This document shows, one piece after another, positions 6,342-14,787 of a stretch of DNA of 17,999 nt; the first letter of the stretch is position 1, and each line of letters opens with the position of its first letter. Made by a program: the position numbers and the translations under genes. The stretch is from Caldilineaceae bacterium (GTDB lineage Bacteria; Chloroflexota; Anaerolineae; Caldilineales; Caldilineaceae), in assembly GCA_019637645.1 (NCBI GenBank), contig JAHBVH010000114.1, positions 1-17,999 on the forward strand, given 5' to 3'. Under the pieces are notes generated by a model that worked only from the letters and a program-made list of their open reading frames with translations, ran no database searches and had not been told where the DNA came from.

Positions 6342-9302
6342 ATGCTAAAAAAATTCTATTACGCCATTGTCGGCGATCCGAATGAAAAGACCCTCAAAAA
6401 TTATCGGCCCATCGTTGAAGAGATCAACGATCTGGAAACGACCTTTGGTCAAAAGAGCAACGACGAACTCAAGGCCATGACAGCGGCCTTCAAAGAACGG
6501 GTCCAGTCGGCCACGGCGGAACTACGCGAAGAGTTAGCCCGCGCCGAACAAGAATACTTGGCGGTCTTGGGCACCGAAGAGCAAAAGTTTGCCCGCGTGG
6601 AAGTGGATCGCATCAAAAAAGAGATGCTGACCGTTGAGGCGGATGAGTTGGACGAAATTCTGCCCGAAGCCTTTGCCGCTGTCCGCGAAGCCAGCAAACG
6701 GACCATTGGTCTACGCCACTATGATGTCCAGCTCTTGGGTGGGATCGTCTTGCACTCGGGCTCGATTGCCGAAATGAAGACTGGTGAAGGCAAGACCTTG
6801 GTCGCGACGCTGCCCCTCTATCTCAATGCCTTGGCGGGGCGGGGCGTACAGTTGGTAACGCCGAACGATTACCTCTCCAAGGTCGGGCTCCAGTTGATGG
6901 GGCCAATCTACCACCTGTTGGGCATTTCCGCGGCGGTCATCCAAAACAGCGCCGGCTCGCCGGATAAGGGCAGCTTTATCTACGACCCGGAATATCCCGC
7001 CGCCGATGATCGCTTCTTGGCCCTACGCCCGATCACGCGCAACGAAGCCTATCGCGCCGATATTCTCTATGGTACCAACAACGAGTTTGGCTTTGATTAT
7101 CTGCGCGACAACATGGTGCATGATCTCGACCGGCTCACGCAGCGGGAACTGCACTACGCCATCATCGACGAAGTTGATAATATTTTGATCGACGAAGCGC
7201 GCACCCCGCTGATCATCTCGGGCGAAGCGCGTGAAAGCTCCAACTATTACGTCGAATTTGCCAATTTGGTCAAGACACTCCAGCCCGAAAAGCACTTCAT
7301 CATCAACGAAAAGGAGCGGGTGTCCACCCTCACCGAAGAAGGCATCGCCTATATTGAGCGGCGGCTGAATCTGGACAATCTCTATAGCCCCGAACACTTT
7401 GACATGATCCCCTACCTGGACAATGCGCTGCGCGCTCATGCCCTCTACAAGCGCGATAAAGATTATATCGTGCGCGACCACGAAGTGATCATTGTTGATG
7501 AATTTACCGGACGGCTTATGGAAGGCCGGCGCTACAGCGAAGGGTTGCACCAAGCCATTGAGGCCAAAGAAGGCGTGAAAGTCCAGAAAGAGTCAATGAC
7601 CCTGGCGACGATCACCTTCCAAAACTTCTTCCGCATGTACAACAAGCTGGCTGGCATGACCGGTACCGCCAAGACCGAAGAAGAAGAGTTCCAACGCATT
7701 TATAACCTAGATGTGGTCATGGTGCCCACCTATCGGCCCGTTGTCCGGCAAGATTTGGCCGATCAGGTCTACCGTACCCAAGCCGCCAAGTTCAAAGCCT
7801 TGATTGACGAGATCGCCACGGCGCACAAAAACGGCCAACCGGTGTTGGTTGGTACGGTCGCCATTGAAACCAGCGAATTAGTCAGCCAGTTGCTCAAGCG
7901 GCGCGGGGTTGACCATGAGGTGCTCAACGCCAAAAACCACGAACGGGAAGCGACGATCATTGCCCAAGCCGGGCGACCGGGCGCCGTCACCATTGCCACT
8001 AACATGGCCGGTCGTGGTGTCGATATTTTGCTCGGTGGGAATCCCGAAGGGCTGGCGCGCGAGCAGATGCGCAAAGAAGATATCGACCTCACCGCGATTC
8101 CCCAGCGGGCATGGAACGACGCGCTAGAAATGCTCAAACATGGACAAAAGCCCACCACCCGCTACCAAGAGCGGTGGGCCGCCGTGCTTGAACAAAAATG
8201 GCTCGAGACCGATCAGGACAAGCAGCAGGTACGCGAACTGGGCGGCCTCTGTGTGATCGGGACCGAACGCCACGAAGCACGCCGCATTGACAACCAGTTG
8301 CGTGGCCGTTCCGGTCGTTTGGGCGATCCCGGTATGAGCCGCTTCTATTTAAGTCTGGAAGATGAGTTGATGCGCCGCTTTGGTGGCGATCGCATTAGCG
8401 GGCTGATGAATCGCTTGGGCGTCGAGGATGATATTCCGATTGAAGCGGGTCTCGTCAACCGCGCGATTGAAAATGCCCAGACCAAAGTCGAAGGGCACAA
8501 CTTTGATATCCGCAAGCATGTCTTGCAATATGACGAAGTGGTCAACGAGCAGCGTAACCGCATCTATGACCAGCGCCGCCGCATTTTGACTGAGCCCTCG
8601 CTCAAAAGCTCGGTCGAGACAATGATCGAGGAAGAGGTCAACGAAGTCGTATCCCAGTTTGCCGATAGCGAGTATGCCGAAGAATGGCGGCTAGATGAAC
8701 TGCTGCAAGCGCTGCGCGGTATCTTCCCCATTCCTGCTGCCTTTGATATTGAAGAGTGGCGCAAAGGAGGCCGCGAAGAGATTGCCGAAGAAGCCGCGGC
8801 GCTCGCCTTGGCCGCCTACGAAGCCAAAGAAGAAGAGATGGGCGAGCAGACCATGCGCCAAGCCGAAAAGCAGATCATGCTTTGGGCGGTCGATAACCGC
8901 TGGGTGCGCCACTTGACCGACCTGGATCATCTGCGGGAAGGGATTGGGTTGCAAGCCTATGCCCAGGTCGATCCGTTGGTGGCCTACAAACGCGAAGCCT
9001 TCAACATGTACAGCGCGCTCATGACCGATATCCGCAGCGATATTGTCAAATCGGTCTACACCGTGCAGGTACAGCGCCAACAGAGTATGCCGGTACCCGT
9101 GGCGCCCCCCCTGGCGCGTAACATCCGCACCAACCGTGATGCCGCGGCCAATGGGGGCAAGCCCCAAACTGTGCGTAACACCGGCCCCCAACTCAGTCGC
9201 AATGACCCCTGCTGGTGTGGCAGTGGCAAAAAGTACAAGAACTGCCACGAAAAGAGCGACAAGGCCCAAGCCGGTGGCGGCGGCCAACACGTCAGCGCCT
9301 AG
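6342..9302 (+). CDS. secA: Preprotein translocase motor ATPase SecA
   Basis: SecA drives unfolded preproteins through SecYEG with ATP at the inner membrane. At 986 residues it is longer than the 901 of E. coli. Walker A is MKTGEGKT at 145-152 with Lys151, and Walker B with the DEVD and DEARTP motifs follows (about 270-285). The helicase motifs TNMAGRG and QLRGRSGR mark the second nucleotide-binding domain. The C-terminus keeps the zinc-binding SEC-C tail Cys957, Cys959, Cys968, His969 that contacts SecB or ribosomes. Two segments are extra relative to E. coli: a charged helical stretch at about 55-103, and about 204-230 just before the conserved YGTNNEFGFDYLRDN region. The ATG at 6342 has GAGG 6 bases before it; the ATG at 6336 abuts that site and is less likely. 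A terminator follows 8 bases after the stop. Confidence 0.98.
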   Translation: MLKKFYYAIVGDPNEKTLKNYRPIVEEINDLETTFGQKSNDELKAMTAAFKERVQSATAELREELARAEQEYLAVLGTEEQKFARVEVDRIKKEMLTVEADELDEILPEAFAAVREASKRTIGLRHYDVQLLGGIVLHSGSIAEMKTGEGKTLVATLPLYLNALAGRGVQLVTPNDYLSKVGLQLMGPIYHLLGISAAVIQNSAGSPDKGSFIYDPEYPAADDRFLALRPITRNEAYRADILYGTNNEFGFDYLRDNMVHDLDRLTQRELHYAIIDEVDNILIDEARTPLIISGEARESSNYYVEFANLVKTLQPEKHFIINEKERVSTLTEEGIAYIERRLNLDNLYSPEHFDMIPYLDNALRAHALYKRDKDYIVRDHEVIIVDEFTGRLMEGRRYSEGLHQAIEAKEGVKVQKESMTLATITFQNFFRMYNKLAGMTGTAKTEEEEFQRIYNLDVVMVPTYRPVVRQDLADQVYRTQAAKFKALIDEIATAHKNGQPVLVGTVAIETSELVSQLLKRRGVDHEVLNAKNHEREATIIAQAGRPGAVTIATNMAGRGVDILLGGNPEGLAREQMRKEDIDLTAIPQRAWNDALEMLKHGQKPTTRYQERWAAVLEQKWLETDQDKQQVRELGGLCVIGTERHEARRIDNQLRGRSGRLGDPGMSRFYLSLEDELMRRFGGDRISGLMNRLGVEDDIPIEAGLVNRAIENAQTKVEGHNFDIRKHVLQYDEVVNEQRNRIYDQRRRILTEPSLKSSVETMIEEEVNEVVSQFADSEYAEEWRLDELLQALRGIFPIPAAFDIEEWRKGGREEIAEEAAALALAAYEAKEEEMGEQTMRQAEKQIMLWAVDNRWVRHLTDLDHLREGIGLQAYAQVDPLVAYKREAFNMYSALMTDIRSDIVKSVYTVQVQRQQSMPVPVAPPLARNIRTNRDAAANGGKPQTVRNTGPQLSRNDPCWCGSGKKYKNCHEKSDKAQAGGGGQHVSA

Positions 9303-9309
9303 CCAAGCC

Positions 9310-9345
9310 AAACCTGACAGGTTTTCAGAACCTGTCAGGTTTTTT
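9310..9345 (+). terminator. Intrinsic terminator of secA
   Basis: The arms 9310-9323 and 9329-9342 form a perfect 14-bp stem with loop TTCAG, ending in six Ts (9340-9345). The arm bases are identical to the hairpin at 3062, including the internal AAACCTG / CAGGTTT symmetry; only loop and tail differ. Confidence 0.88.
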
Positions 9346-9383
9346 ATGAACCAGGCCATTCACGACTTGGGACAGGATACCCC

Positions 9384-10220
9384 ATGAATCATCAACTACG
9401 GCTTATCAGCTATAATCTTCGCTATCATAACCCAGCAGACGGAGCCAATGCATGGCCCCAGCGCCGAGCGCGGGTCGGTGCGCTCCTGCGGGCCTATCAG
9501 CCGGATCTGATCGGTTTACAAGAAGCGCTGCATGGTCAATTGCTCGAGCTAGCCGAACAATTACCGGCCTACAGTTGGGTGGGCGTTGGCCGCGGGGAGG
9601 GAAAATGCGGCAACGAATATGCACCGATCTTCTATCGCACGGATCGGTTTCATTGTCTGGCCCACGCGACCTTTTGGCTTTCCTCCACACCGGATCGGCC
9701 CGGCAGCATGGGGTGGGACGCAGCCTGCCAACGAATTGCCACCTGGGCACGCCTACAAGATCAAGAGAGTGGCGTGACCTTTTTGCTGGTCAATACCCAT
9801 TTTGATCATCGGGGTGAACAGGCCCAAGTCGAGAGCGCAAGGCTGTTACGACACTTCCTGAATACGGCAACACCCTCGCTACCAGCGTTGATCACCGGCG
9901 ATTTTAACTGCACCGCTGACGCCCCGGCCTATCAACAATTGACCCAACCCAACGCCGCTAATTGGGCATTGGGCGATGCCATGTTTCTTAGCCAAACGCC
10001 CCATAGTGGCCCCCTTGCCACCTTTACCACGGACTTTGCCGACCCTCTTGAGGGCAAGATTGACTTCATCTTTGTCTGGCCCCGCCCGACCAGCGACCAG
10101 CCGAGCGCGCGACCGACCTTTGCCGTCCAACGCCATGCGATCCTCGCTGAACAAAGCAACGGCACTTATCCATCCGATCACCTGCCCGTCCTCGTTGATG
10201 TAAACGTACCCCCACTCTAA
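9384..10220 (+). CDS. Endonuclease/exonuclease/phosphatase-family hydrolase
   Basis: A 278-residue metal-dependent phosphoesterase of the EEP superfamily, which includes exonuclease III, DNase I and inositol or sphingolipid phosphatases. All the family's catalytic residues are visible: Asn11 in SYNLRY, Glu47 in LIGLQEA, the NTHFDH block with His139 and Asp141, GDFN with Asp173 and Asn175, and the closing SDH with Asp265-His266. There is no signal peptide, so it is probably cytosolic. The closest general resemblance is to small bacterial EEP proteins of the sphingomyelinase/CCR4 branch rather than to ExoIII, because it lacks ExoIII-type DNA-binding features that I can recognise. The ATG at 9384 has AGGA 6 bases before it. 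No clear promoter lies between the secA terminator and the start. It converges on the methyltransferase gene over a 50-base gap with no strong hairpin. Confidence 0.9.
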   Translation: MNHQLRLISYNLRYHNPADGANAWPQRRARVGALLRAYQPDLIGLQEALHGQLLELAEQLPAYSWVGVGRGEGKCGNEYAPIFYRTDRFHCLAHATFWLSSTPDRPGSMGWDAACQRIATWARLQDQESGVTFLLVNTHFDHRGEQAQVESARLLRHFLNTATPSLPALITGDFNCTADAPAYQQLTQPNAANWALGDAMFLSQTPHSGPLATFTTDFADPLEGKIDFIFVWPRPTSDQPSARPTFAVQRHAILAEQSNGTYPSDHLPVLVDVNVPPL

Positions 10221-10270
10221 AGTCCAGATCACAGACCTGATAGAAAGCAGCCCCAGGGCGTAGTGACCAG

Positions 10271-10963
10271 CTAATAGGTTTTTATGGGCGGGGTGCAAGT
10301 CAGCAGGGCCACATTGGCGGGTTTGTTAATCCGTTGCGGCAGCGGTAGGGTAATGGGCTGGATGGCTATCTCTACATGCCAGCCGTCGCTCTCCAGTTGC
10401 GCCAACAATTCTAACGCTTGGGGACGACTGGGGTCGGTCAATAGAAGCTGACCACTCGGGGCGAGATTTTGGCGAAAAATCGGCAGCAGATGGCGGTGCA
10501 TGGCCCGCTCATAGAGGATGTCGGCCCCCAGAATGTAATCATAGCGAGGGGTGTGATCCCAAGTGCGCCAGTCGGCCAGAAATTGGTGGGGCGGGGCGAC
10601 CTGGTTTTGTGCGGCGTTGGCCGCGGCCAGCACCAAGAGATCGGCGCGGTGATCGGTCTGCCAGACCGTTGCGCCAAGGTGTTGGGCCACCACTCCCGCG
10701 AAGCCCACGCCCGCGCCGAGTTCGAGGATGCGTTTGCCCGCCAACTCAGCCCGCCGTGTCTGGAGCAACTGTGCCAGCGCGATCGCGGATTCCCAGAGTA
10801 AAAAGCCATAGGGCACATGCTCAACCTCGCTCACACCATCCAAAAGCGCGTCTTGATCGACCACACAGGTGATCTGCCAAAGCTGGTCGGCCAGCGGGAG
10901 GGTGACCGTTGCCAACGGGAAACGGGCCACTAAGGTAGCCAAGGATGGCGGTGTCGTGGTCAT
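10271..10963 (-). CDS. Class I SAM methyltransferase, METTL21/MTF16-like
   Basis: A 230-residue S-adenosylmethionine-dependent methyltransferase. Motif I is LELGAGVGFAG at about 80-90. Asp104 in QTDH follows the second strand and would bind the ribose hydroxyls, and DILY at 148-151 is the D-x-x-Y signature of the METTL21 family (Methyltransf_16), whose characterised eukaryotic members methylate protein lysines. The segment PYGFLLWES at 51-59 also fits that family's N-terminal region. A protein target is therefore likely, but unproven in bacteria; a small-molecule substrate is the alternative. The ATG at 10963 lies 31 bases after the stop of the PLP enzyme, so it is probably the last gene of that operon; its ribosome site is weak. 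It ends convergent with the EEP hydrolase. Confidence 0.82.
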   Translation of the reverse strand: MTTTPPSLATLVARFPLATVTLPLADQLWQITCVVDQDALLDGVSEVEHVPYGFLLWESAIALAQLLQTRRAELAGKRILELGAGVGFAGVVAQHLGATVWQTDHRADLLVLAAANAAQNQVAPPHQFLADWRTWDHTPRYDYILGADILYERAMHRHLLPIFRQNLAPSGQLLLTDPSRPQALELLAQLESDGWHVEIAIQPITLPLPQRINKPANVALLTCTPPIKTY

Positions 10964-10994
10964 GCGTGGTTTGCGTAGCCTGGATTAGAGGTCA

Positions 10995-12116
10995 TTAGAC
11001 TAAGAGCTGTTTATGTTTGGTTAGGCCAGCCAACAGTCGCTCAACGTCGGCATGGTTGTTGTAAAAATGGGGCGAGATGCGCAGATTCTGGTCACGGCTC
11101 GAGACAATAATATCATCGGCAGCCAACCACTTGACCAAGAGATCGACCTTATGCGAACGCACCGTAATCAGCGCGCCATGGTGATTGGGGTCCACCGGCG
11201 AGACCAAGTTCCAGCCCCGCTGCATCACCCCCGCTTTGATGGCGTGGGTAAGTTCACGGACATGCCTTTGAATCTTTGCCAAGCCTACCGACTGTACGAG
11301 CTTGATCCCGGCCAACGTGGCATAAAGATTCGGCACAGGAGGCGAGCCTGCTTCAAATTTACAGGCGGTTGGTGCTGGTGTATGGGCAGTATGATCCATG
11401 GCAAAGATATTGGCCTGGCTAAACCACCCCGCGGCAGTGGGATGGAGCGAAGGCAGCAGCTCTTTCCGCACATAGAGGTAGGCTTGCCCCGAAGCCGCTA
11501 AGAGATATTTCAAGGTGCCACCCACCAGGAAATCCACGGCCAACGCCTTTACATCAATAGGCATGGTGCCCAAGGTCTGGTAGGCATCCAGCAAGACGAA
11601 CGCGCCTTTGCTATGGGCCAGCTCCACCAGCGCCGGGATATCGAGCATGACACCGTTGCGATAACAGACGTGGGTGAGTGAGACGACCAGGGTGGTCTCA
11701 TCTATGGCATCGGCAAAACGTTCCAGCGGAATGCTGTTACCCGCGCCGGGGACATGCACCACGCATGCGCCCCGCGGTGCCTGCGCATGCCAGATCTGCC
11801 CCATGGTTGGAAACTCAAAATCGCTCACCACCACTTTGTTGCGCGGGCCGGAAAAGTCCAGGGCACTCGCCAATGCATTGACCCCAGCGGATACCGAGCC
11901 GGTGACCGCCACTTCTGCCGCGTCGGCCTGAATCAGTCCGGCAAAGGCATGGCGAGTCGCTTCCAATTTCTCTACCCAAAGCTCCCAGGGTGAGCCCTGT
12001 TCTTCCCAATCCCGCAAATATTGGGCATAGGCCAACTGCACATCTTGTGACAGCGCGCCCTGGGAGCAGCTATTCAGATAGACCTTTTTTTCAAAAATAG
12101 GAAAGCGTTCGCGCAT
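10995..12116 (-). CDS. Class-V PLP-dependent aminotransferase-fold enzyme
   Basis: A 373-residue fold-type I PLP enzyme of the class-V group, which includes cysteine desulfurases, kynureninase, isopenicillin epimerase and Egt-type lyases. Lys203 in GGTLKYL would form the Schiff base. Asp177 in LLDAYQ would pair with the pyridine nitrogen, and FEAGSPP (254-260) and RISPHFYN (347-354) are typical family blocks. The mobile active-site cysteine of SufS-like desulfurases is not seen at the expected place, so desulfurase activity is unlikely; the substrate is unknown. The ATG at 12116 is chosen because the longer frame back to 12227 only rereads the end of the membrane-protein gene. That gene stops at 12122, leaving 5 bases between them, and GAGG lies 3 bases before the ATG, which implies translational coupling. 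Confidence 0.87.
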   Translation of the reverse strand: MRERFPIFEKKVYLNSCSQGALSQDVQLAYAQYLRDWEEQGSPWELWVEKLEATRHAFAGLIQADAAEVAVTGSVSAGVNALASALDFSGPRNKVVVSDFEFPTMGQIWHAQAPRGACVVHVPGAGNSIPLERFADAIDETTLVVSLTHVCYRNGVMLDIPALVELAHSKGAFVLLDAYQTLGTMPIDVKALAVDFLVGGTLKYLLAASGQAYLYVRKELLPSLHPTAAGWFSQANIFAMDHTAHTPAPTACKFEAGSPPVPNLYATLAGIKLVQSVGLAKIQRHVRELTHAIKAGVMQRGWNLVSPVDPNHHGALITVRSHKVDLLVKWLAADDIIVSSRDQNLRISPHFYNNHADVERLLAGLTKHKQLLV

Positions 12117-12121
12117 GGGCC

Positions 12122-14011
12122 TCACTTTTCCTCGCTTGAAGCACGCACAGGCCAGCAGAACAAGATCAAGACCAAAAACAACATAGAGCCCGAGAGTCCA
12201 GCCCCCACCAAGCGAACTGGGGTCCACCCCATCTGCACTTCAATGGTATGTTCACCAACCGGCAAGGGCACTTCCAACAAGCCATAGGGGCTCGAGACTT
12301 GGAAGAGCGCTGGCTCGCCATCGACCCGCACTTCCCAGCCAGGGAAATAATAGAGATGAATGCGTACAGCCCCTGGTCGGGCCATCCGCACTACGCCGCC
12401 AAAGCGCGAGCCATAGCTATAGCTTTGCCGAATCTCCCCGACGCCCCGAATCACGGCAAAGCGGGTCAGGCTAGTGGTGTAGCCATGGCTTTCTTGGTAG
12501 GTGGGGGCGGCATAATCGGCGCTCATGGGCGATTCGGTAAAGGGCTTCTCCTGCACCCAGGTGGTATAGGCGATCATGTCGGGATGCTCCCGCTCAAATT
12601 GGTAGACCGCGCGGCCATCCTCACGCCACGGCTCGACCGGCTGTAAATTAGCCGTGAGATAGGGGACGCTTGCCAAAACGACCACCAAGCCTAGCACGAG
12701 CAAGCCCGCCGTCCCGTTCTCGTTTGCGTCTTGTTGCAGCCATTGATAGAGCACCAAGCCCGCCAGCGCGCTGACCAAAAAGGCGACTAGCGCCAACAAG
12801 CGCCACGGAAACTGGATGACACTAACCATTGGCACCACTTCCCAAATCGGCAAGGCCCAGGGGCTCATCAAGAAGAGAAGGAAGACGGTCGCGCCGCCTA
12901 GGTAGACACCCAGCCAGCGTAGCCGAGCCTGACGCCAGGGCACCACCCAAGCCACCAAGCATAACAGCAATGGCAAAAGCCCCACCTGAAAGCTCATCCC
13001 ATCATTGGCACCCACCGGATCATCGGAATAGCCAAAACCCCAGAGCGGACTAAAATATTGCCCCAGCTGGACAAAGTGACGCCGGAAGTCATAGGTATTG
13101 GTGACATAGACCTGCTGCTCCAGGTATCGTTGCGCTTCGAGCAGCAAGGGCAACAAGAAGACCACCGTCAAAAGCAAGGCCGCAAAACCGGCGAGACCGC
13201 CCAAGAAGACACGCCCTACCATCGCGCCAAAACGCGCCGATTGATGGCGCAATGTATAGACTAAAAGGAAAAGAACAAAAGTTACGACGAGCGGGGCAAA
13301 GGAGATGAGCGCAAAGGTATGGGTGAGGAGCGTCCCCCCCAACCCCAAGGCCGCCAGGGCCAAGCGCCGGGTCCAGCCTGGCGCGCCACCGCGGGTGAGG
13401 AGCGCATCAAAGGCCAGAAAGACCCAAGGGAACCACGCCAGCAAAAGCGTATCGTTCAAGGCGGCCCGCACATAAATATCGACCAGGTGATAGGGAATAA
13501 AGACATAGATTAGCCCGGCGACCACAGCACAGAGCCGTACAGGATCTAGTTGCAGGGCAGCCACGGTTTGCGAGCGCAGCGAGGCTGGTGTATCCGCTGG
13601 TAAGGTTACATCCCGCAACCAATGGAGCACCAAACGATACAGGCCCAGGGCGCTGAGCCCAAAGCCCGTCAACCAGGTCAACTTTGCGGCAAGGGTGATC
13701 CCTGCCCCGAGGAGCACAAAGAGCTCGCCCAGATAAAAGCCCAGCGGCGCCTGAATCAGGAAGGTGGGATAGCCATAGCCCTGAATGTGATGCATGGCCC
13801 AGCGTGGCCAGAGCGCGCCCGAGCGGACCGAGGCGTCAAACATCTGGAGATAGAAGACGCTGTGCCGACCATCGTGTGCTTCGTAGAAATAGCCAGGCGC
13901 GGTCAGCGGAGTGAGGGCCAACGAACTCAACGCCAATAACAGCACCCCATACCAATCTATCTTGCGAGCCCCCGCGCGTAGCCAAGCAATGATCCGTCTG
14001 TTCATATCCAT
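12122..14011 (-). CDS. PTPS-related/GT-C-like polytopic membrane protein
   Basis: A 629-residue integral membrane protein with roughly 11-12 helices and a C-terminal soluble domain (about 460-600) closed by one last helix. Residues 43-60 (EAHDGRH and the following FYLQMF) match the first loop of the 6-pyruvoyl-tetrahydropterin-synthase-related membrane proteins; Asp47 sits where GT-C glycosyltransferases keep a catalytic acid. The end of the soluble part (YYFPGWEVRVDG ... PVGEHTIE) is the beta-domain found in YfhO-like proteins. This suggests transfer of a sugar from a lipid-linked donor outside the cytoplasm, by analogy. The name PTPS-related refers to a domain label, not to pterin synthesis. 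Starts at 14011 or at the in-frame ATG at 14005 are both possible; GAG lies 3 bases before the first. It follows the nitroreductase across an inverted repeat and is coupled to the PLP enzyme. Confidence 0.8.
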   Translation of the reverse strand: MDMNRRIIAWLRAGARKIDWYGVLLLALSSLALTPLTAPGYFYEAHDGRHSVFYLQMFDASVRSGALWPRWAMHHIQGYGYPTFLIQAPLGFYLGELFVLLGAGITLAAKLTWLTGFGLSALGLYRLVLHWLRDVTLPADTPASLRSQTVAALQLDPVRLCAVVAGLIYVFIPYHLVDIYVRAALNDTLLLAWFPWVFLAFDALLTRGGAPGWTRRLALAALGLGGTLLTHTFALISFAPLVVTFVLFLLVYTLRHQSARFGAMVGRVFLGGLAGFAALLLTVVFLLPLLLEAQRYLEQQVYVTNTYDFRRHFVQLGQYFSPLWGFGYSDDPVGANDGMSFQVGLLPLLLCLVAWVVPWRQARLRWLGVYLGGATVFLLFLMSPWALPIWEVVPMVSVIQFPWRLLALVAFLVSALAGLVLYQWLQQDANENGTAGLLVLGLVVVLASVPYLTANLQPVEPWREDGRAVYQFEREHPDMIAYTTWVQEKPFTESPMSADYAAPTYQESHGYTTSLTRFAVIRGVGEIRQSYSYGSRFGGVVRMARPGAVRIHLYYFPGWEVRVDGEPALFQVSSPYGLLEVPLPVGEHTIEVQMGWTPVRLVGAGLSGSMLFLVLILFCWPVRASSEEK

Positions 14012-14024
14012 CTACTCAACGCTC

Positions 14025-14079
14025 GATGGATGGTGTAACGAAAGTACGCACAACGTGTAGCTTCGTTACACCATCCATC
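14025..14079. repeat. 18-bp perfect inverted repeat between two co-directional genes
   Basis: The arms 14025-14042 and 14062-14079 are exact inverted copies around 19 bases, inside which CAC-AAC-GTG can form a small tip. The right arm ends one base before the nitroreductase stop codon (14080-14082). No T-tract follows on either strand, so it is not a standard terminator. The hexamer CTACTC lies on both sides (14012-14017 and 14080-14085). It may be an mRNA stabiliser or attenuator between the nitroreductase and the membrane protein, or a short mobile repeat. Confidence 0.8.
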
Positions 14080-14718
14080 CTACTCGGCTTTGACCAATGG
14101 CGAAGGAATTCCCCATCCTTCGGTAAAGACAAACTCGGCCAGGGGGCGGCGAGTCCGCGCAGAGAGCTCACCCTCCCGGTGACGATCCGCCAAGCCCTCG
14201 GGGTCGCCTAGATAGCCCATGGCGAACATAGTTACCGCCTCGTATTCAGCGGGAATGGCAAAGAGTTCACGCGCTTTGTCGGGTGAAAAACCACCCATCA
14301 TATGCACATAGAGCTCCAAAGCCGTGGCTTGAATAATCAAATTTTGCACGGCAAGCCCCACATCGTGAAATGAATGCCGATTCAACACTTCTGGGCGGCG
14401 GTATAAACTGGCGACGGTAATCCCCAGGATTGGCGCTTGGGCCGCCCATATGGCATTGCTTTCGCCCAAGCATTCAGCCATCCGAGCAAAGCTAGCGGCA
14501 TCTTGATCCCGACGAGCCAACAAGAAGGCCCAGGGTTGGAGATTCCCCCCCGAAGCCGACCAGCGCGCCGCTTCTAGCACACTCTGTAGCTTTGCGTCCT
14601 CAACGGGCTTATTGGCAAAAGCGCGGGGACTCCAACGGTCGCGCAGCAACGGGTGGATCGGATAATTCGTCTGCGCACGCTTAGCAGCAATAGCCTTTTG
14701 TTGTAATTCACTACCCAT
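14080..14718 (-). CDS. Nitroreductase-family flavoprotein
   Basis: A 212-residue FMN-dependent NAD(P)H oxidoreductase of the nitroreductase fold, usually a cytosolic dimer. The FMN-phosphate loop is RWSPRAF at 28-34 and the second FMN contact region is ASGGNLQPW at 55-63. The C-terminal MFAMGYLGDPE (164-174) is the usual closing strand and loop. Family members reduce nitro groups, quinones, enones or flavins; the physiological substrate cannot be read from sequence. The ATG at 14718 has AGGAG 5 bases before it, and a promoter lies in the short gap to the MutL-like gene, so this is probably the first gene of the nitroreductase, membrane protein, PLP enzyme and methyltransferase unit. A large inverted repeat begins right after its stop. 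Confidence 0.93.
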   Translation of the reverse strand: MGSELQQKAIAAKRAQTNYPIHPLLRDRWSPRAFANKPVEDAKLQSVLEAARWSASGGNLQPWAFLLARRDQDAASFARMAECLGESNAIWAAQAPILGITVASLYRRPEVLNRHSFHDVGLAVQNLIIQATALELYVHMMGGFSPDKARELFAIPAEYEAVTMFAMGYLGDPEGLADRHREGELSARTRRPLAEFVFTEGWGIPSPLVKAE

Positions 14719-14742
14719 ATCAACTCCTACTTGATAGCAATG

Positions 14743-14771
14743 ATGTTAGAAAATCATTCCACGTTTGTCAT
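14743..14771 (-). promoter_or_regulatory. Predicted promoter for the nitroreductase unit
   Basis: ATGACA (14766-14771, 5 of 6) and TAACAT (14743-14748, 4 of 6) are separated by exactly 17 bases on the minus strand. Transcription would begin about 18 bases before the nitroreductase ATG. The pair lies entirely in the gap after the MutL-like stop; no terminator hairpin was seen in that gap, so read-through from the upstream trio may also occur. Confidence 0.45.
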
Positions 14772-14787
14772 CGGCCCCAACACGATC

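Noticed and set aside
8691..9359. 222-codon minus-strand frame over the end of secA
   Set aside because: It begins inside the terminator repeat and is antisense to the SecA C-terminal domain.
530..10786. Three copies of the octamer GCGATCGC (530, 8386, 10779)
   Set aside because: This is the HIP1 word abundant in cyanobacteria, but three copies in 18 kb of GATC-rich DNA, all inside genes, is too few to claim enrichment or a cyanobacterial origin.
12117..12227. 37-residue N-terminal extension of the PLP enzyme with a membrane-like segment
   Set aside because: These codons reread the final helix of the membrane-protein gene in another frame; the ATG at 12116 fits the family start and the 5-base gap.
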